Positions 6,911-15,664 of a stretch of DNA of 28,164 bases are shown here, piece after piece (the stretch's first letter is position 1; each line of letters starts with the position of its first letter). The notes beneath the pieces were generated by a model that made no database searches, was not told the origin of the DNA, and saw nothing but the letters and a program-made list of their open reading frames with translations. The position numbers and the translations under genes are program-made. Source of the DNA: GCA-2688105 sp964499445 (lineage in GTDB: Bacteria > Chloroflexota > Dehalococcoidia > Dehalococcoidales > GCA-2688105); the NCBI GenBank assembly GCA_964499445.1, contig CAZCLE010000010.1, positions 1-28,164 of the forward strand. Reading direction: 5' to 3'.

Positions 6911-8275
6911 TTAAGTGTATCTTATCACTAAATAAAGGTGACTTACAGCAACCACCATAATCATAGCCGGGATAGCATATCTGCAGAATCTCCCCCAACT
7001 GATAGGATAGCCCTCTCTATCAGCAATGGCGGTGCCCACCACATTAGCTGAGGCTCCGATAGGGGTAGCATTGCCACCAATGTCTGTCCCTAGAGCTAAA
7101 GTCCAGCTTAATGTTCGTAGGCTTAGTCCATGCGTCTGTGAGAGGTTGGCAATTACCGGCACCATAGTAGCAGCAAAGGGAATATTGTCAACTATGGCTG
7201 AAGCAAAGGCAGAGACCCATATGATAATTGGTATCAACAGTATCAGGCTTCCCCCTGATATGTCTCCGATATACTCAGCCAGCATTTTCAGCATCCCGGT
7301 TTGTTCTAAACCGCCAACGCAGATGAATAAACCAATAAAGAAGAGCAGAGTGCGCCAATCCACCCCTTTAATAACATGCAAAGCACCTCTGTGGGCAGCC
7401 AGCAGCGTCAGGCCGGCAGCAATAACACCTATTATAGCCACCGACAGCCCGGTTTGAGCATGAGTTACCAGCAAAATCACCACCAGGATAAAGATAGCAG
7501 TGTTTATCTTAAACAGGCGAGGGTTGACAATAGCTTCCTCGGGCTTTGGATATTGATTAGGAGACTCATCTGCATTACTTTGCTGGGAGGAGGTTAGAAC
7601 TTTGCGGAAGGCAAAATAGAAGAAGCCTAAGGTTAAAAGCATCCCTATCCAGGCAATGGGACCGGTATTAACCGCAAAGTCAGTAAAAGTATAACCAAAG
7701 GCAGTACCTATTATTATGTTGGGCGGGTCACCACACATAGTGGCACTACCTCCGGTATTGGCGGCAAAAATCTCAGCAATTATTATGGGAACCGGGTCAA
7801 ACTTGAGCAAGCGAGACAGTTCAATGGTCACCGTAGTCAGAAAGAGTAATACGGTGATACTATCAATGAACATTGACAGAAATCCTGAGAGCAGCATAAA
7901 GGCAATTAAGATGGGCACAACCTTGTAGTTGACCAGCCGGGCTACATACAGGCATAGCCAGCGGAAGAAGCCAACCGCACCCAGACCCTCCACCATGGTC
8001 ATCATGCCACCGATAAAGATAATTGTCTGCCAGTTTACCCCGTGAGACTCTATGTACTGCTCCCCTGGTATCCAGAACCGGAATTCACCAAGCTGCCCCA
8101 AATTCAGAACACTGAGAATTACGTGCGGGCTTTTCATAATCACTAGGAAGACAACTATTATGACGAGGGCAGCACCAATAAGGGCGGGAATGAAGCGATG
8201 CACCTTGCCAATTACAATAACAATAAACATTATCAGGAATATAGCAATGGCAAGGATTTGGCTTATATCTAGCAT
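6911..8275 (-). CDS. ArsB/NhaD-family (ion transporter superfamily) permease
   Basis: A 454-residue polytopic membrane protein with roughly 11-12 hydrophobic segments. It carries the ion-transporter-superfamily half-repeat signatures: NTGGSATMCGDPPNIIIGTA in the first half and GTDIGGNATPIGASANVVG in the second, plus SMFIDSITVLLFLT and SAIVDNIPFAATMVPV. These place it in the ArsB/NhaD/P-protein group, which exchanges Na+ for H+ or exports oxyanions. No arsenic-resistance gene is nearby, so Na+/H+ exchange is more likely than arsenite export. The ATG at 8275 is preferred over an in-frame TTG at 8281; neither has a strong ribosome site. A promoter lies about 50 bases upstream, and the UspA gene follows in the same transcript. 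Confidence 0.88.
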   Translation of the reverse strand: MLDISQILAIAIFLIMFIVIVIGKVHRFIPALIGAALVIIVVFLVIMKSPHVILSVLNLGQLGEFRFWIPGEQYIESHGVNWQTIIFIGGMMTMVEGLGAVGFFRWLCLYVARLVNYKVVPILIAFMLLSGFLSMFIDSITVLLFLTTVTIELSRLLKFDPVPIIIAEIFAANTGGSATMCGDPPNIIIGTAFGYTFTDFAVNTGPIAWIGMLLTLGFFYFAFRKVLTSSQQSNADESPNQYPKPEEAIVNPRLFKINTAIFILVVILLVTHAQTGLSVAIIGVIAAGLTLLAAHRGALHVIKGVDWRTLLFFIGLFICVGGLEQTGMLKMLAEYIGDISGGSLILLIPIIIWVSAFASAIVDNIPFAATMVPVIANLSQTHGLSLRTLSWTLALGTDIGGNATPIGASANVVGTAIADREGYPISWGRFCRYAIPAMIMVVAVSHLYLVIRYT

Positions 8276-8326
8276 TATCAAACTTGAGAAAAGTTAAACT
8301 ACCCGGTTCAAGTCAAAAACCGCAGT

Positions 8327-8355
8327 ATTATACCAGAATTTCCCCCTGTGGTAAA
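8327..8355 (-). promoter_or_regulatory. sigma70-type promoter of the permease-usp operon
   Basis: On the minus strand TTTACC (8355-8350) and a perfect TATAAT (8332-8327) are separated by 17 bases. Transcription would start near 8320, giving a leader of about 45 bases. Confidence 0.6.
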
Positions 8356-8378
8356 GAAATAATTGTTTGCCTTGGGGC

Positions 8379-9386
8379 TTATCCCAAACCTATGCCTTGG
8401 AATAGGGCGTAGGCTCCTAAAATATAGAGTCCGATTAGAGCCAGAGCATACCAGCTGATGACGATGAATGTCTTGCGTTTTTGACGAAATCGAAGCCCGA
8501 TAATAACCAGGAGGTTCATCACCACTACCACCGCCGCCGTAATAAGGTGAGCCCTTGATACTGAAGATAGAACGGGTCCTTTGCTGTAAAAAAGGTCAAC
8601 AGTGAAGATGTGGGCAACGTCAAGCATATTGGCGCCTAATATATCAGCCACCGCCATATCTACCGCCCCCAACCGGAGAGCAGCCACAGCAACCACTAAC
8701 TCAGGCAGAGAGGTGCCAATGGCTAAAAATAAACTGCCGACAAAGCTGGCACCCCAACCAGTAGTCATGGCAATCTCGTCACCGACGAATGATAGCCATA
8801 TGCCAGCGCCAATAACCGCTATTGCTGCCAGAATAAATCTGAGACACACCGTCTTTAAAGGAATTTTGGCATATCGGGGTGAGGTAATTTCTGGCTGCGG
8901 TACCGGGCGGCTACGCTCAAGGTGGAACATCTGTCTTATGGCTACTAAATACAGTATGACAATGATAAGGCTTGGAATACCTACCCATCCCAGCTTTAAC
9001 CCGGAAAGCTTTTCTCCCCAAAAGATACTTCCAGCGGCAAAGGCAACAAACAATATCCCCAGCCCCGCCAATGCCATATGTCTTGAGCTTGCCCTACTCA
9101 AAATCGGGGCGGGACGATGAAGAATGTCCAGCAAGGCTAAGATAGAGAGATTGAACAGGCAACTCCCTAACAAAGTACCCATGCCTAAATCGGGTAGCCC
9201 AACCAAGGCGACCGAGCTTACCCCGGTAACCAGTTCCGGTGCGGAGGTAATGGCAGCCAGGAATATCAGACCTACCCATATTCCGCTCCAACCGGACTTT
9301 TCCGCAATAGCATCGCCATATCGGGCCAGCTTTGTCCCGGCGAACAGGATAATGATGAGGCAGGCAAGAAACTTTAACCAAACCAA
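8379..9386 (-). CDS. Na+/Ca2+ exchanger-type cation antiporter (CaCA superfamily)
   Basis: A 335-residue membrane protein with about ten hydrophobic segments and the two inverted alpha repeats of the CaCA family (YrbG/NCX_Mj group). Repeat 1 is AAITSAPELVTG with GSCLFN (Thr47, Ser48, Glu51, Ser75, Asn79). Repeat 2 is AIGTSLPELVVA with GANMLD (Thr225, Ser226, Glu229, Ala252, Asp256). By analogy with NCX_Mj, nearly all cation-ligand positions are kept; one serine is Ala252. It exchanges Ca2+ or a similar cation for Na+ or H+. The start codon is TTG at 9386, supported by AGGAG 9 bases upstream and by the absence of any ATG or GTG in frame upstream. It lies next to two other antiporters. Confidence 0.88.
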   Translation of the reverse strand: MVWLKFLACLIIILFAGTKLARYGDAIAEKSGWSGIWVGLIFLAAITSAPELVTGVSSVALVGLPDLGMGTLLGSCLFNLSILALLDILHRPAPILSRASSRHMALAGLGILFVAFAAGSIFWGEKLSGLKLGWVGIPSLIIVILYLVAIRQMFHLERSRPVPQPEITSPRYAKIPLKTVCLRFILAAIAVIGAGIWLSFVGDEIAMTTGWGASFVGSLFLAIGTSLPELVVAVAALRLGAVDMAVADILGANMLDVAHIFTVDLFYSKGPVLSSVSRAHLITAAVVVVMNLLVIIGLRFRQKRKTFIVISWYALALIGLYILGAYALFQGIGLG

Positions 9387-9421
9387 AATTTGAGGCTCCT
9401 GGAGATTAACAGCGCTATGCC

Positions 9422-9450
9422 ATCATACTATATTGGAGGCAGACCCGCAA
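9422..9450 (-). promoter_or_regulatory. probable promoter of the cation exchanger
   Basis: On the minus strand TTGCGG (9450-9445) and TATGAT (9427-9422) have a 17-base spacer. The predicted start near 9415 leaves a leader of about 29 bases containing the ribosome site. It lies between the repeat at 9469-9650 and the gene. Confidence 0.45.
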
Positions 9451-9468
9451 CGCATATGTAGTTGAGCT

Positions 9469-9650
9469 GTTTACCAACCCCTCACCCTTTATTTTTGGTA
9501 ACCCTATCCCCTTTTTCCCCTTCCCCTTGTTAAGGGGAAGGGGATTTAGTTATATAAGAGAGGCTTCGCCTCTCTTTGACTCTCCTTTGAAGGGGAGAGG
9601 GAAGGGAATTTCTTAAAGGGGCTTCGCCCCTTTTAATCCCTTTACCAAAC
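9469..9650. repeat. intergenic hairpin repeat, copy A
   Basis: A repeat of about 182 bases filling most of the 356-base gap between the exchanger and the Kef-type antiporter. It holds a CCCCTTCCCC hairpin at about 9517-9543 and the palindromes AGAGAGGCTTCGCCTCTCT (9557-9575) and AAAGGGGCTTCGCCCCTTT (9615-9633). Its reverse complement runs parallel to copy E at 26290-26390, sharing AAGGGGCGAAGCCCCTTTAA, a TTCCCTCTCCCCTTC block and a final AAAGGGTGAGGGGTTG. Its GGAGAGTCAAAGAGAGGCGA block also recurs in copy C. The rest of the gap holds the exchanger's promoter and, at 9651-9742, nothing recognised. Confidence 0.85.
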
Positions 9651-9742
9651 AGTCTCTATAGTTGGCGATGTGCTCTATGGTATAATTGTTGTAACCTAAG
9701 GAGAGGTATCCGTCCACATACAAGATGAGGCGAATTGGGCAG

Positions 9743-11470
9743 CTATTCTTCCTGGTCGGGGCTAAATTTGACGATTTTCTGGTCGTATCGCATTGCCGCT
9801 AACGCCTGCTTGATGTCAGCTTCTTCCCAACCGGAGACAGCCAAGATTCTGGCTAGAAATTCAAAGCTGGCTTCGTACTCTGGATTTATTAGCTCCACCA
9901 CTTCCATTTTTTTGAGCAAATCAGCTTCTCTCGTCCGGGAAACCCGTGCCACAACTTTGAGCTTGGGATTGATCCTCAGGGCAGCCTTTACCGTAGCCAC
10001 CGAGGCTAACGGGTCGGGAAAGGTAACCACTAATACCTTGGCTTGAGTTAGGTTCACTTGAGAAAGGACATGGGTATTGCTGGCATCCCCATAGATGCAG
10101 GCTATCCCACCACACCGCAACTCAGAAATAATTTCGGGGTCAATCTCAATAACACTGTAAGGTATGTGAGTATCTCGCAAACCTTGAGCAATATTTTGCC
10201 CGACCCTACCGAAGCCAGCAATGACCACTTGGTTCACCGGCTCAACTGGCTCAGGCGCAAGCAAAGGAGAAACAACCTCAGCTTCTGGTGCTCTACCTTT
10301 TGGCACCACGGCTAGCTTAGTGTATAACCGGGAGACCAGACCCATAGATAGGGATGTCAATAGCATGGTGATTACGGCACAGGCAATGATCAAGGAATAA
10401 GAATCGGCAGAGATGATACCCGCACTGACTCCTCCCTTGGCTAGAATGAAGCCGAACTCTCCAATTTGAAAAAGACCGGCACCGGCCAGAAGCGCTACAC
10501 CTCCGCTGTAACCAAAGAACCGAACGATGCCACTAACAACTAGGAATTTCATAAAGACAATAAAAACTACGGTTGTTAATACTAACCACCAGTGGTCAAC
10601 TATAAACCTCGGGTCTAGCAGCATGCCCAAAGAGACAAAGAATAGAGCGGCGAAAATGTCCCGTAACGGGGTAATTTCAGCCAAGGCTTGGTGGACAAAC
10701 CTTGTTTCACGGAGCACCAAACCAATTAAAAAGGCACCAAAGACCACTGAAAGTCCGAAAAATTGAGTGCCCAGAGCCGCCCCTAAACACAAAACCAGAA
10801 TCGTTAGCAGAAATAGCTCCCGAGACCGGACTCCACCAACCCTGCCCATCAACCAGGGAAGCAGCCACACTCCTGACACAATTGTTATTCCGATAAAAAG
10901 GATGGCTTTCCCTATGGTAATAGCTAGCGCAAGAGGCAAATTTTGCTCTGCCCCGCCCAGTATAGGTATGACTATTATCATTAAGACCACGCTAATATCC
11001 TGGAGGATAAGAATAGCAAGCATAATCCGTCCGTGCATAGAATCCAGTTCGCCCCGCTCCATCAATATTTTGAGGCAAACCATCGTGCTACTGAGAGAGA
11101 TAACCAGCCCGAATAAAATAGCCTGGGATAAAGACCACCCCAACCAGGTACTAGCCAATATTACGCCTAAACCAAAAGTAATCAGGATCTCAGCCATGCC
11201 ACCCCACAGCCCTACCCTACCCACCTGTCTTAACTGAGCAAAAGAGACCTCCAGTCCTAAGGTAAACATCAATAAGGCAACGCCTATAGTTGCCGCCGCC
11301 TCAATCAATTCCAAATCATTCACAAAGCCAAAGGTATGAGGACCAACAATCGCCCCAATGACGAGGTAACCCAATATCACCGGCTGCCTCAGCCGATGGG
11401 CTATCATCCCGCCAACCAAAGCCGCTCCCAGCAAAATGGTAAAATTAATAACTATGTCTGATTCATTCAT
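9743..11470 (-). CDS. Kef-type K+/H+ antiporter with C-terminal RCK (TrkA-N) domain
   Basis: A 575-residue CPA2-family antiporter. Residues about 1-390 form the membrane domain of 12-13 segments with typical features: GYLVIGAIVGPHTFGF, LMFTLGLEV, ILILQDISVVLM (the Q-D pair of CPA2 proteins) and GQ-like FQIGEFGFILA. Residues about 418-535 are a TrkA-N/RCK Rossmann domain (VVIAGFGRVGQNIAQGL, then VIEID and YGDASNTHVL) that gates transport by binding NAD(H) or another nucleotide. A TrkA-C domain is not evident; the protein ends 30-40 residues after the Rossmann fold. It exports K+ or Na+ in exchange for H+ and serves pH or osmotic balance. The ATG at 11470 has GGTAAGAG just upstream. Confidence 0.9.
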   Translation of the reverse strand: MNESDIVINFTILLGAALVGGMIAHRLRQPVILGYLVIGAIVGPHTFGFVNDLELIEAAATIGVALLMFTLGLEVSFAQLRQVGRVGLWGGMAEILITFGLGVILASTWLGWSLSQAILFGLVISLSSTMVCLKILMERGELDSMHGRIMLAILILQDISVVLMIIVIPILGGAEQNLPLALAITIGKAILFIGITIVSGVWLLPWLMGRVGGVRSRELFLLTILVLCLGAALGTQFFGLSVVFGAFLIGLVLRETRFVHQALAEITPLRDIFAALFFVSLGMLLDPRFIVDHWWLVLTTVVFIVFMKFLVVSGIVRFFGYSGGVALLAGAGLFQIGEFGFILAKGGVSAGIISADSYSLIIACAVITMLLTSLSMGLVSRLYTKLAVVPKGRAPEAEVVSPLLAPEPVEPVNQVVIAGFGRVGQNIAQGLRDTHIPYSVIEIDPEIISELRCGGIACIYGDASNTHVLSQVNLTQAKVLVVTFPDPLASVATVKAALRINPKLKVVARVSRTREADLLKKMEVVELINPEYEASFEFLARILAVSGWEEADIKQALAAMRYDQKIVKFSPDQEE

Positions 11471-11499
11471 AGCTCTTACCTAGACACTTAACAACTTCC

Positions 11500-11508
11500 A
11501 TTTTAGCA
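11500..11508 (-). promoter_or_regulatory. possible extended -10 promoter of the Kef-type gene
   Basis: TGCTAAAAT on the minus strand fits an extended -10 element (TG-N-TATAAT type) about 30 bases before the ATG. No good -35 box lies at the normal distance, so this is weak. Confidence 0.3.
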
Positions 11509-11581
11509 CATACCTAGATTGCGCATATAGAGTCAAAAGCAGTACCCTGTGAGCTACAAAGGCGAATCAACATTGGCAAAA

Positions 11582-11611
11582 TTGCTGACAGAAGAGGTTT
11601 TGAGGTATAAT
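11582..11611 (+). promoter_or_regulatory. promoter of the first tRNA-Ser
   Basis: A perfect TATAAT (11606-11611) is preceded at 18 bases by TTGCTG (11582-11587). The -10 box ends 9 bases before the tRNA 5' end, the same geometry as the tRNA-Pro promoter in this window. No promoter was seen before the second tRNA-Ser, so it may also drive the small ORF and that tRNA. Confidence 0.6.
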
Positions 11612-11620
11612 TTGAAGCTG

Positions 11621-11708
11621 GGAGAGGTGTCCGAGTGGTTTATGGTGCCGCTCTCGAAAAGCGGTCTCCGTGTTTAGCGGAGCGTGGGTTCGAATCCCAC
11701 CCTCTCCG
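11621..11708 (+). tRNA. tRNA-Ser (CGA)
   Basis: Class II tRNA: acceptor GGAGAGG/CCTCTCC with discriminator G, anticodon stem CCGCT/AGCGG around loop CTCGAAA (anticodon CGA), and a long variable arm TCTCCGTGTTTAGCGGAG. The T arm is GTGGG-TTCGAAT-CCCAC. CCA is not encoded (CCG follows). Confidence 0.96.
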
Positions 11709-11739
11709 CCGTGATATACTAAGACATTGGAGGTTAAAG

Positions 11740-12006
11740 ATGAAGCTAGAGTTTAAGAGCGATAGCTTCCTTGTCGACATTATTCCCCCTGCAAAAACGG
11801 CTCCATATCCTATGATATACGTTTGTCCGAGAAAGAAGAGTAGAGAAAAAGGTAAGCTGGCTCTAGATTCAGCTAGGGAGAAGTTTCTTAAAGTGTCTTC
11901 TAGCAGCTTTGATACCCTACACATAGATGAAACTACTCGTCAAATAGGAAAAGCAATATTAGATAATAGTGAGATAATACGAAATTGGAGAGCTAGTAGA
12001 CCTTAA
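11740..12006 (+). CDS. Uncharacterised 88-residue protein between two tRNA-Ser genes
   Basis: I do not recognise this protein. The start is ATG at 11740 with GGAGG 6 bases upstream, a near-ideal ribosome site; the frame is open further upstream only across the tRNA. The sequence has no signal peptide or membrane segment. It begins MKLEFKSDSFLVDIIPP, has one Cys in a YVCPRKKSREKGK basic stretch (about 27-39), and a helical C-terminal half rich in charged residues ending NWRASRP. The good ribosome site and ordinary codon use argue that it is translated. Its position, 31 bases after one tRNA-Ser and 19 before another, suggests co-transcription with them. Confidence 0.6.
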   Translation: MKLEFKSDSFLVDIIPPAKTAPYPMIYVCPRKKSREKGKLALDSAREKFLKVSSSSFDTLHIDETTRQIGKAILDNSEIIRNWRASRP

Positions 12007-12025
12007 GTCTTGATAGCTTTTATGC

Positions 12026-12114
<89 letters not shown>

Positions 12115-12163
12115 CTGTTTTCCCATTTAATACTGAGTAAACTTACCCCTTTGAGAAGTTTGA

Positions 12164-12374
12164 TTTGGTAACCCTCCCCCTTTATCCCCCTCCCTTGATA
12201 AGGGAGGGGGAATTTATTTTTATAAGAGGGACTAACGTCCCTCTTCAACTCCCCAATTAAATAGGCTTTCCATACATAAAGACAAAAGGGCAGTTTGAAG
12301 GGGCGAAGCCCCTTCAACAATTATTCTCCCCCTCTCCTTTGAAGGAGAGGGGGATTAAGGGGGTGAGGTAGATA
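12164..12374. repeat. intergenic hairpin repeat, copy B
   Basis: Fills most of the gap between tRNA-Ser and dprA. It contains the hairpin CCCCCTCCCTTGATAAGGGA with GGGG following (about 12175-12201), AGAGGGACTAACGTCCCTCT, the palindrome GAAGGGGCGAAGCCCCTTC (12297-12315) and CCCTCTCCTTTGAAGGAGAG with GGGG. Its last 47 bases (12328-12374) are identical to the end of copy C (19849-19895). A segment of about 50 bases at 12250-12295 has no counterpart in the other copies and may be unique sequence between two modules. Confidence 0.85.
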
Positions 12375-12383
12375 ATTCCCTAA

Positions 12384-12412
12384 TTGTCAGTAGTTCGCCT
12401 CTATGCTAGAAT
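12384..12412 (+). promoter_or_regulatory. sigma70-type promoter of dprA, predicted leaderless
   Basis: TTGTCA (12384-12389) and TAGAAT (12407-12412) with an exact 17-base spacer. The -10 box ends 9 bases before the GTG start, so transcription should begin within about 1-3 bases of the start codon. There is no Shine-Dalgarno sequence. Confidence 0.65.
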
Positions 12413-12421
12413 GGCATTGCC

Positions 12422-13549
12422 GTGAAAGCGAGTAATAAAGACATTAAATATTGGGTTGGCTTTAGCATCATTCCTGGCATCGGCCGAGTTAAACTAACCC
12501 AGCTTGAGAATTACTTTGGTAATCTAGAGAATGCCTGGAAGGCGGCCCCGACTGATTTAAAGCACGCCGGTCTGGATAGCAACTCAATACGTGCCATTAC
12601 CTCTTGGCGACCCAAGCTCTCTCTGGAAGCCGAGATGGAAAAGCTGGACCGCTATGGGGTGAAGGTATTTACCTGGCATGACCCCGATTATCCAGCTCGG
12701 CTCAAGGAGATATATGATTATCCACCGATACTTTATGTCAGGGGTTCCCTGCTTCCCGAGGATGAATGGTGCCTGGCAGTGGTTGGTACCCGCCGGGCTA
12801 CTGTTTACGGGAGGCAGGTAACCGAGGAAATAGTGGCTGACCTGACGCAAAGCAAAATCACTATTGTCAGTGGTCTGGCTAAAGGGATTGATTCCGTAGC
12901 CCACCGTAGCGCCCTGGATGCCGGCGGCAGGAGCCTTGCCGTATTTGCCTGCGGGCTTGATACTGTTTACCCCAGCGAGAATGCTGAGCTGGCTCGCCGT
13001 ATTATTCGGCAGGGAGCTTTGATAAGCGAGTATCCTTTAGGTACCAGACCCAAGGCAGAGAACTTTCCTCGTCGTAATCGCATTATGAGTGGACTGAGCC
13101 TGGGGGTTCTAATTATTGAAGCTGGCGATACTAGTGGGGCTATGATTACCGCTCATCTGGCACTGGAGCAAAATAGAGAGGTGTTTGCTATTCCGGGTAG
13201 CATCCTGTCGCCAGTCAGTAACGGTACCAATCACCTTATTCAGGAAGGTGCCAAGCTAGTCCGTGACTATACTGATATTTTAGAGGAATTGAACCTGACG
13301 GCGGTAGCCCACCAGATAGAAATGAAAGAGGTCATTCCGACTTCTGACACCGAGTCCTTGTTACTAAAAAAACTATCCGCCGAGCCTACCCATATTGATG
13401 AGGTCTGCCGCTCAAGCAGTCTGCCGATATCAACGGTCAGCAGTACTCTGGCTATGATGGAGCTTAAGGGCTTGGTAAAGCAGGTAGGGACAATGAGTTA
13501 TGTCCTGGCTCGGGAGGTGAGGGCAGAATACAGGGTGAAGGTAGATTAG
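12422..13549 (+). CDS. dprA: DNA processing protein DprA
   Basis: A 375-residue DprA/Smf protein. It binds single-stranded DNA and loads RecA during natural transformation. An N-terminal helix-hairpin-helix-like region (IIPGIGRVKLTQLENYFG) is followed by the Rossmann-like DprA core: LAVVGTRRATVYG, IVSGLAKGIDSVAHRSAL, VFACGLDTVYPSEN, LISEYPLGTRP, FPRRNRIMSGLS and VFAIPGSILSPVSNGTNHLI. A C-terminal winged-helix domain (about 310-365) is typical. The start is GTG at 12422; no other start in this frame keeps the N-terminus. It is the first gene of a run of seven closely spaced genes, five bases before topA, an order common in bacteria. Confidence 0.95.
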   Translation: MKASNKDIKYWVGFSIIPGIGRVKLTQLENYFGNLENAWKAAPTDLKHAGLDSNSIRAITSWRPKLSLEAEMEKLDRYGVKVFTWHDPDYPARLKEIYDYPPILYVRGSLLPEDEWCLAVVGTRRATVYGRQVTEEIVADLTQSKITIVSGLAKGIDSVAHRSALDAGGRSLAVFACGLDTVYPSENAELARRIIRQGALISEYPLGTRPKAENFPRRNRIMSGLSLGVLIIEAGDTSGAMITAHLALEQNREVFAIPGSILSPVSNGTNHLIQEGAKLVRDYTDILEELNLTAVAHQIEMKEVIPTSDTESLLLKKLSAEPTHIDEVCRSSSLPISTVSSTLAMMELKGLVKQVGTMSYVLAREVRAEYRVKVD

Positions 13550-13554
13550 CGATT

Positions 13555-15660
13555 ATGAAGAAAAATCTGGTTATAGTGGAGTCACCGGCTAAGGCCAGGA
13601 CGCTGGGCAAAATTTTAGGTAAGGGCTATAGCCTTAAAGCCTCTTTGGGTCATATAAGGGACCTGCCCAGGAGCCAGTTAGGCGTAGATATAGAAAACGG
13701 CTTTGCGCCTAAGTATGTGGTGCCCAGAGCGAAAAGTAAGCTCGTGGGCGAGCTTAAAAAAGCAGTTAAAACTGCCTCCACGGTATATCTAGCCACCGAC
13801 CCCGACCGTGAGGGAGAAGCCATCTCCTGGCATCTGGCTGAGGTAACTAAATCGGACAAGACACCCTACCGCCGGGTCGTCTTTCACGAGATAACCGATG
13901 AGGCTATCAAGCGTGCCTTTAGCCACCCCCGCTCTATAGATATGCGATTGGTCAATGCCCAGCAAGCCCGACGCATCCTGGATAGGCTGGTCGGGTATAA
14001 GATTAGCCCATTGCTGTGGCAGAAGGTGAGGAGAGGTCTGTCGGCGGGTAGGGTTCAGTCGGTAGCCTTAAGGATTATTGTTGACCGCGAGCGAGAAATT
14101 CAGCAGTTTATCCCGGTTGAGTACTGGACTATCGAGGCTGAGCTAACCAAGAAAATACCCGCTGCCGGGGTAGTCACCTTCCGGGCTATGCTGGTTGGGC
14201 GTATTGATGGCACCAAGCTGGATATTCACAATCAGAAAGAAGCGGTTGAGATTAGTGATGAACTCAGGCCGGCTGGCTACAGCGTTGCCAAAGTAAAAAC
14301 GAAAAAGGTAACCCGTCCCCCCGCCCCACCGTTTATCACCAGCAGTCTACAGCAGGAAGCCTGGCGCAAGCTTCGCTTCTCCGCTAAGTATACTATGCGT
14401 ATTGCCCAGCAGCTTTATGAGGGTCTGCCTATAGGTGACGAGGGAAGCGTAGGGCTTATTACCTATATGCGCACTGACTCCACCCGGGTAGCCCGTTCTG
14501 CCATAGTTGAAGTTAGAGAATTTATTAGTGATAAGTATGGCGCTCAATTTGTGCCGCCGCACGCCCGTTCCTTCATCAGGAGTGTGAAAGGGGCACAGGA
14601 AGCCCACGAGGCTATTCGTCCCACTAAGGTCAGGCGAGAGCCGTCTCTAATTAAACCATACCTTACTGCTGACCAGTTTAAGCTCTATGAGCTCATCTGG
14701 AAACGGATGGTAGCCAGCCAGATGTCGGCGGCTTTATTTGATACCACTACCGTTGATATTAAAGCCAGATGCCCAGACTCCAGGACTGATTATCTTTTCC
14801 GAGCTTCCAGCTCGGTAAGCACGTTCCCCGGGTTTACTATCCTTTATACCGAGGGGAAAGACGAGGCAGAAGGAAAGAAAAGTCCCCTACTCCCCGGGCT
14901 GGAGAAAGGTGATGAGCTCAAGCTTATTAAGCTTTTCCCGGAGCAGCACTTTACCCAGCCCCCACCCCATTTTACTGAAGCCACCCTGATTAAGATGCTG
15001 GAGCAGTGGGGTATCGGGCGCCCCAGCACCTATGCCCCCACCCTGTCCACCATTCAGGAGCGGGAATATGTTACCAGGACTAAAGGAACTTTTCAGCCCA
15101 CCGAGCTGGGTTTTGTGGTCAATGACCTACTTGGCCAATATTTCCCCGACATCGTTGACATTAAGTTCACCGCCCGCATGGAAGAGGAACTGGATGAGGT
15201 AGCCAGTGAAAATAGGGACTGGGTGCATGTGGTTCAGGATTTTTACACCCCTTTTGAGAAAAGCCTCCAGAATGCCTTTCAGTTTATGGAGAAGGTCAAG
15301 TTAGCCGACGAAATAACCGAGGAAGTCTGCCCTGAATGTGGTAAGCCACTGGTAATCAAGACCGGGCGTTATGGTAAGTTCTTAGCCTGTAGCGGTTACC
15401 CCGAGTGTAAACATACTAAGTCCTATCAGGTTAAGCTCGGCGTTAATTGTCCCGAGTGTGGCAGTGAGATGGTGGAGAGGCTCAGTAAAAAGAGGCGTGT
15501 CTTTTATGGCTGCAGTAATTATCCGAATTGCAAGTTTGCCACCAATTTTAGACCCCTCCCCCACCCCTGCCCCAAATGTGGCGGACTCCTCACCACATAC
15601 AGAGGGAAATGGGCAAAATGCACCAAGTGTGAGTATAGAGGGAAATTACCACAGGATTAA
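13555..15660 (+). CDS. topA: DNA topoisomerase I
   Basis: A 701-residue type IA topoisomerase that relaxes negative supercoils. The Toprim domain begins LVIVESPAKARTLGKIL with the acidic DPDREGEAISWHL motif. The active-site tyrosine is Tyr304 in GLITYMRTDS. SAGRVQSVALRIIVDRE and HEAIRPT are also family hallmarks. Three C-terminal zinc-ribbon modules (about 593-695) carry CPEC...CSGYPEC, CPEC...CSNYPNC and CPKC...CTKC, the last a degenerate type. Length is normal for the family. It follows dprA by five bases and precedes the xer gene by four. Confidence 0.97.
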   Translation: MKKNLVIVESPAKARTLGKILGKGYSLKASLGHIRDLPRSQLGVDIENGFAPKYVVPRAKSKLVGELKKAVKTASTVYLATDPDREGEAISWHLAEVTKSDKTPYRRVVFHEITDEAIKRAFSHPRSIDMRLVNAQQARRILDRLVGYKISPLLWQKVRRGLSAGRVQSVALRIIVDREREIQQFIPVEYWTIEAELTKKIPAAGVVTFRAMLVGRIDGTKLDIHNQKEAVEISDELRPAGYSVAKVKTKKVTRPPAPPFITSSLQQEAWRKLRFSAKYTMRIAQQLYEGLPIGDEGSVGLITYMRTDSTRVARSAIVEVREFISDKYGAQFVPPHARSFIRSVKGAQEAHEAIRPTKVRREPSLIKPYLTADQFKLYELIWKRMVASQMSAALFDTTTVDIKARCPDSRTDYLFRASSSVSTFPGFTILYTEGKDEAEGKKSPLLPGLEKGDELKLIKLFPEQHFTQPPPHFTEATLIKMLEQWGIGRPSTYAPTLSTIQEREYVTRTKGTFQPTELGFVVNDLLGQYFPDIVDIKFTARMEEELDEVASENRDWVHVVQDFYTPFEKSLQNAFQFMEKVKLADEITEEVCPECGKPLVIKTGRYGKFLACSGYPECKHTKSYQVKLGVNCPECGSEMVERLSKKRRVFYGCSNYPNCKFATNFRPLPHPCPKCGGLLTTYRGKWAKCTKCEYRGKLPQD

Positions 15661-15664
15661 TTCT

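Noticed and set aside
6911..8275. Permease as an arsenite exporter (ArsB)
   Set aside because: No arsR, arsC or arsA lies nearby and the neighbours are cation antiporters; the superfamily call is kept without a specific substrate.
9609..9645. Repeat stems as intrinsic terminators
   Set aside because: The stems are strong, but the runs of T after them are short (two to four) and the same stems occur upstream of genes. Terminator activity is possible, yet I cannot support it from sequence.
9725..9802. Short plus-strand ORF after a TATAAT-like box near 9681
   Set aside because: It overlaps the 3' end of the Kef-type gene, its purine-rich site is about 20 bases from the ATG, and the product of about 25 residues shows no features.
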